Positions 62,450-64,000 of a stretch of DNA of 64,000 bases are shown one piece after another. Location: contig OX246739.1 of NCBI GenBank assembly GCA_945910005.1, positions 10,390,292 through 10,454,291 on the forward strand, read 5' to 3'. Positions within the stretch are counted from its first letter, which is position 1. Every line of letters starts with the position of its first letter. Made by a program: the position numbers and the translations under genes. Below the pieces are notes generated by a model, which saw only the letters and a program-made list of their open reading frames with translations, made no database searches and had not been told where the DNA came from. Origin of the DNA: Isoperla grammatica. Lineage: Eukaryota > Arthropoda > Insecta > Plecoptera > Perlodidae.

Positions 62450-64000
62450 TATGTCACAATTTACTTAGAGCATGTATTGTCTGGGTAAGAACCTTATTTT
62501 GTCTACTTACTCACAGCATGTTTTGTTTAGGTAGCACCTTATTTTATTATATTTGCTCACAGCATGTTACGTCACGGTAGGACCTTATTTTACTCTGTTC
62601 ACTTACAACATGTTTTGATCCGGCAAGAATCTTATTTTGGTCTACTTAATCACAGCATGTTTGGTCAGGTAGAATCTTAAAGTGGTGTATTCAATCACAA
62701 CACTTTTTGTCCGGGTAGAACCGTATTTTAGTGTATTTACTTAAAGTATGTTTCGTCAGGGCAGGACATTATTTTGGTCTATTCACTTACAGCATGTTTT
62801 CATCCGGGTAGAATCTTATTTTGGTCTATTCACTCACTGCATGACTTGTGCAGGTAGAAACTTATTTTGATCTATTTACTTACAGCATGTTTTGTGCATG
62901 AAGAACCTTATTTTGGTCTATATACTCACATTTACAACATTATTTTCTATGGGTAGAAACTATTGTTGGTCTTTTAACTCACAGCATGTAATGTCCCTGT
63001 ATATATTGTGTTGTTCTTTTTACTCTCAGTATATTTTGTCCGGGTAGAAACATCTTTTAATCTATTTACTCACAACAAGTTTTGTCACGCTAGAATGTTT
63101 TCCTAGTCTATTAACTCACATAATAATTTGTCCAGGTAGAATCTAATTTTGGTCTAGTAACGTACAGCATTATTTTTGTCTGGGTAGAATCTTATTTGGG
63201 TCAATTAACTCACAGCATGTTTGGTACGGGTAGTATATTTTTTTGGTCTATGTAATCACAACCTGTTTTGTATGGGGTGGAACCTTATTTTGATCTATTT
63301 ACTCAAAGAATATTTTGATTGGGTTGTATCTTATTTTGGTCTATTTACACTCGGCATATTTTGTCCGTGTTAATGTAATTTTGGTCTATTTACTCAAAGA
63401 ATCTTTTTTTTTTCAATTTATACTCTCTGCCAGTTTGCGCGGGTACAATCTTATTTTGGGTATTCACTGACACCATGTTTTGTCCGGGTAGGTCTTATTC
63501 TAGTATATTTACTCACAGCATTTTTTGTCCGTGTGGAATCTTATTTTGATCTATTTACTTGAGGCATGTTTGGTCCGAGTAGAATCTAAGTTTTGTCTAT
63601 TTACTCAAAGAATATTTTGTTTGGATAGAATTAAATTTTTATCTTTTTACTTACGGCATGTTTTGTCCTGTTAGAATTTTATCTTGGTGTATTTACTCAC
63701 AAAACGTTTTGTCCACTTAGAATCACTTGCTGATCTATTTACTCACAGCAATTTGGTCCGCTAAGTATCATATTTTGGAATATTTACTCACTACCTCTTT
63801 TGTTTGGATAGAACTGTTTTTTGATCTTTTTACTCACAAAATGTTTTGTCCAGTTAGAATCGCTTGCTGATCTATTTACTCACAGCAATTTGGTCCGGTT
63901 AGTATCATATTTTGGAATATTTACTCACTACCTCTTTTGTTTGGGTAGAACCGTATTTTGATCTGTTTGCTCACAGCATGTTTGGCCCAGGTAGAATCTT
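62450..64000 (+). repeat. 46-bp minisatellite built on a splice-acceptor sequence
   Basis: About 34 diverged units to the window edge. The consensus is AATCTTATTTTGGTCTA then TTTACTCACAG then CATGTTTTGTCCGGGTAG. The first 29 bases match the exon-5 acceptor region of the left gene (19927-19955, minus strand) except for one base. It lies where intron 4 of the right gene should end. Confidence 0.9.

Overview
The window is TE-rich insect nuclear DNA. The diagnosis rests on two related multi-exon genes of the odorant receptor family (Pfam 7tm_6), a family known only from insects. They are recognised by the Y-P-W-D...SP.FE motif after the first half of the protein and by the conserved C-terminal block (Y-NSDW...KK...PL...G..PLS...F). 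Species is not claimed; large introns full of LINEs, SINEs and MITEs suggest a large-genome lineage.

Layout. Positions 1-16791 are a satellite of about 330 copies of a 51-bp unit; each unit carries an E-box (CACGTG) overlapping a CRE (TGACGTCA). From about 17.4 kb to the end lies a head-to-head inverted duplication. The left odorant receptor gene runs on the minus strand: exon 1 at 28946-28859, exon 2 at 25262-24759, exon 3 at 22704-21715, exon 4 at 21050-20951, exon 5 at 19928-19821, exon 6 at 17840-17685, and a tentative exon 7 at 17448-17356. The right gene runs on the plus strand: exon 1 at 42095-42182, exon 2 at 50039-50540, exon 3 at 53004-53564, exon 4 at 58789-58888, with the rest beyond the window. 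Exon phases agree for every exon seen in both. Non-coding sequence is also mirrored, from about 19.9-31.86 kb on the left to about 34.2-62.45 kb on the right, around an unshared spacer of about 2.3 kb. The spacer holds a LINE fragment and a hammerhead-like motif.

The copies have diverged mostly by arm-specific tandem expansion. The left gene has a 47-residue repeat amplified inside its coding exon 3 (large loop before TM5) and a +2 frameshift at a T10 run in exon 2. The right gene has five perfect-period (154 bp) copies of its promoter/exon-1 start in front of the real exon 1, each with the same 10-codon aborted ORF. It also has a 600-bp G-rich hexanucleotide array ending 49 bp before exon 2, and a 46-bp minisatellite (62.45 kb to the end) whose unit matches the exon-5 splice acceptor of the left copy.

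Mobile elements: an antisense LINE sits in intron 1 of both genes (same family, same mirrored side); another LINE is in right intron 3; two target-site-duplicated SINEs, two hAT-type MITEs with exact 8-bp duplications, a foldback element, a TA-flanked MITE, Helitron-like repeats, and a 2.9-kb palindromic element with a Cys-rich ORF end in each arm were also found. A 3.6-kb right-arm insertion contains a THAP-domain exon followed by a pure 1.44-kb (TAAA)n array. No rRNA, functional tRNA, CRISPR or prokaryotic feature was seen.
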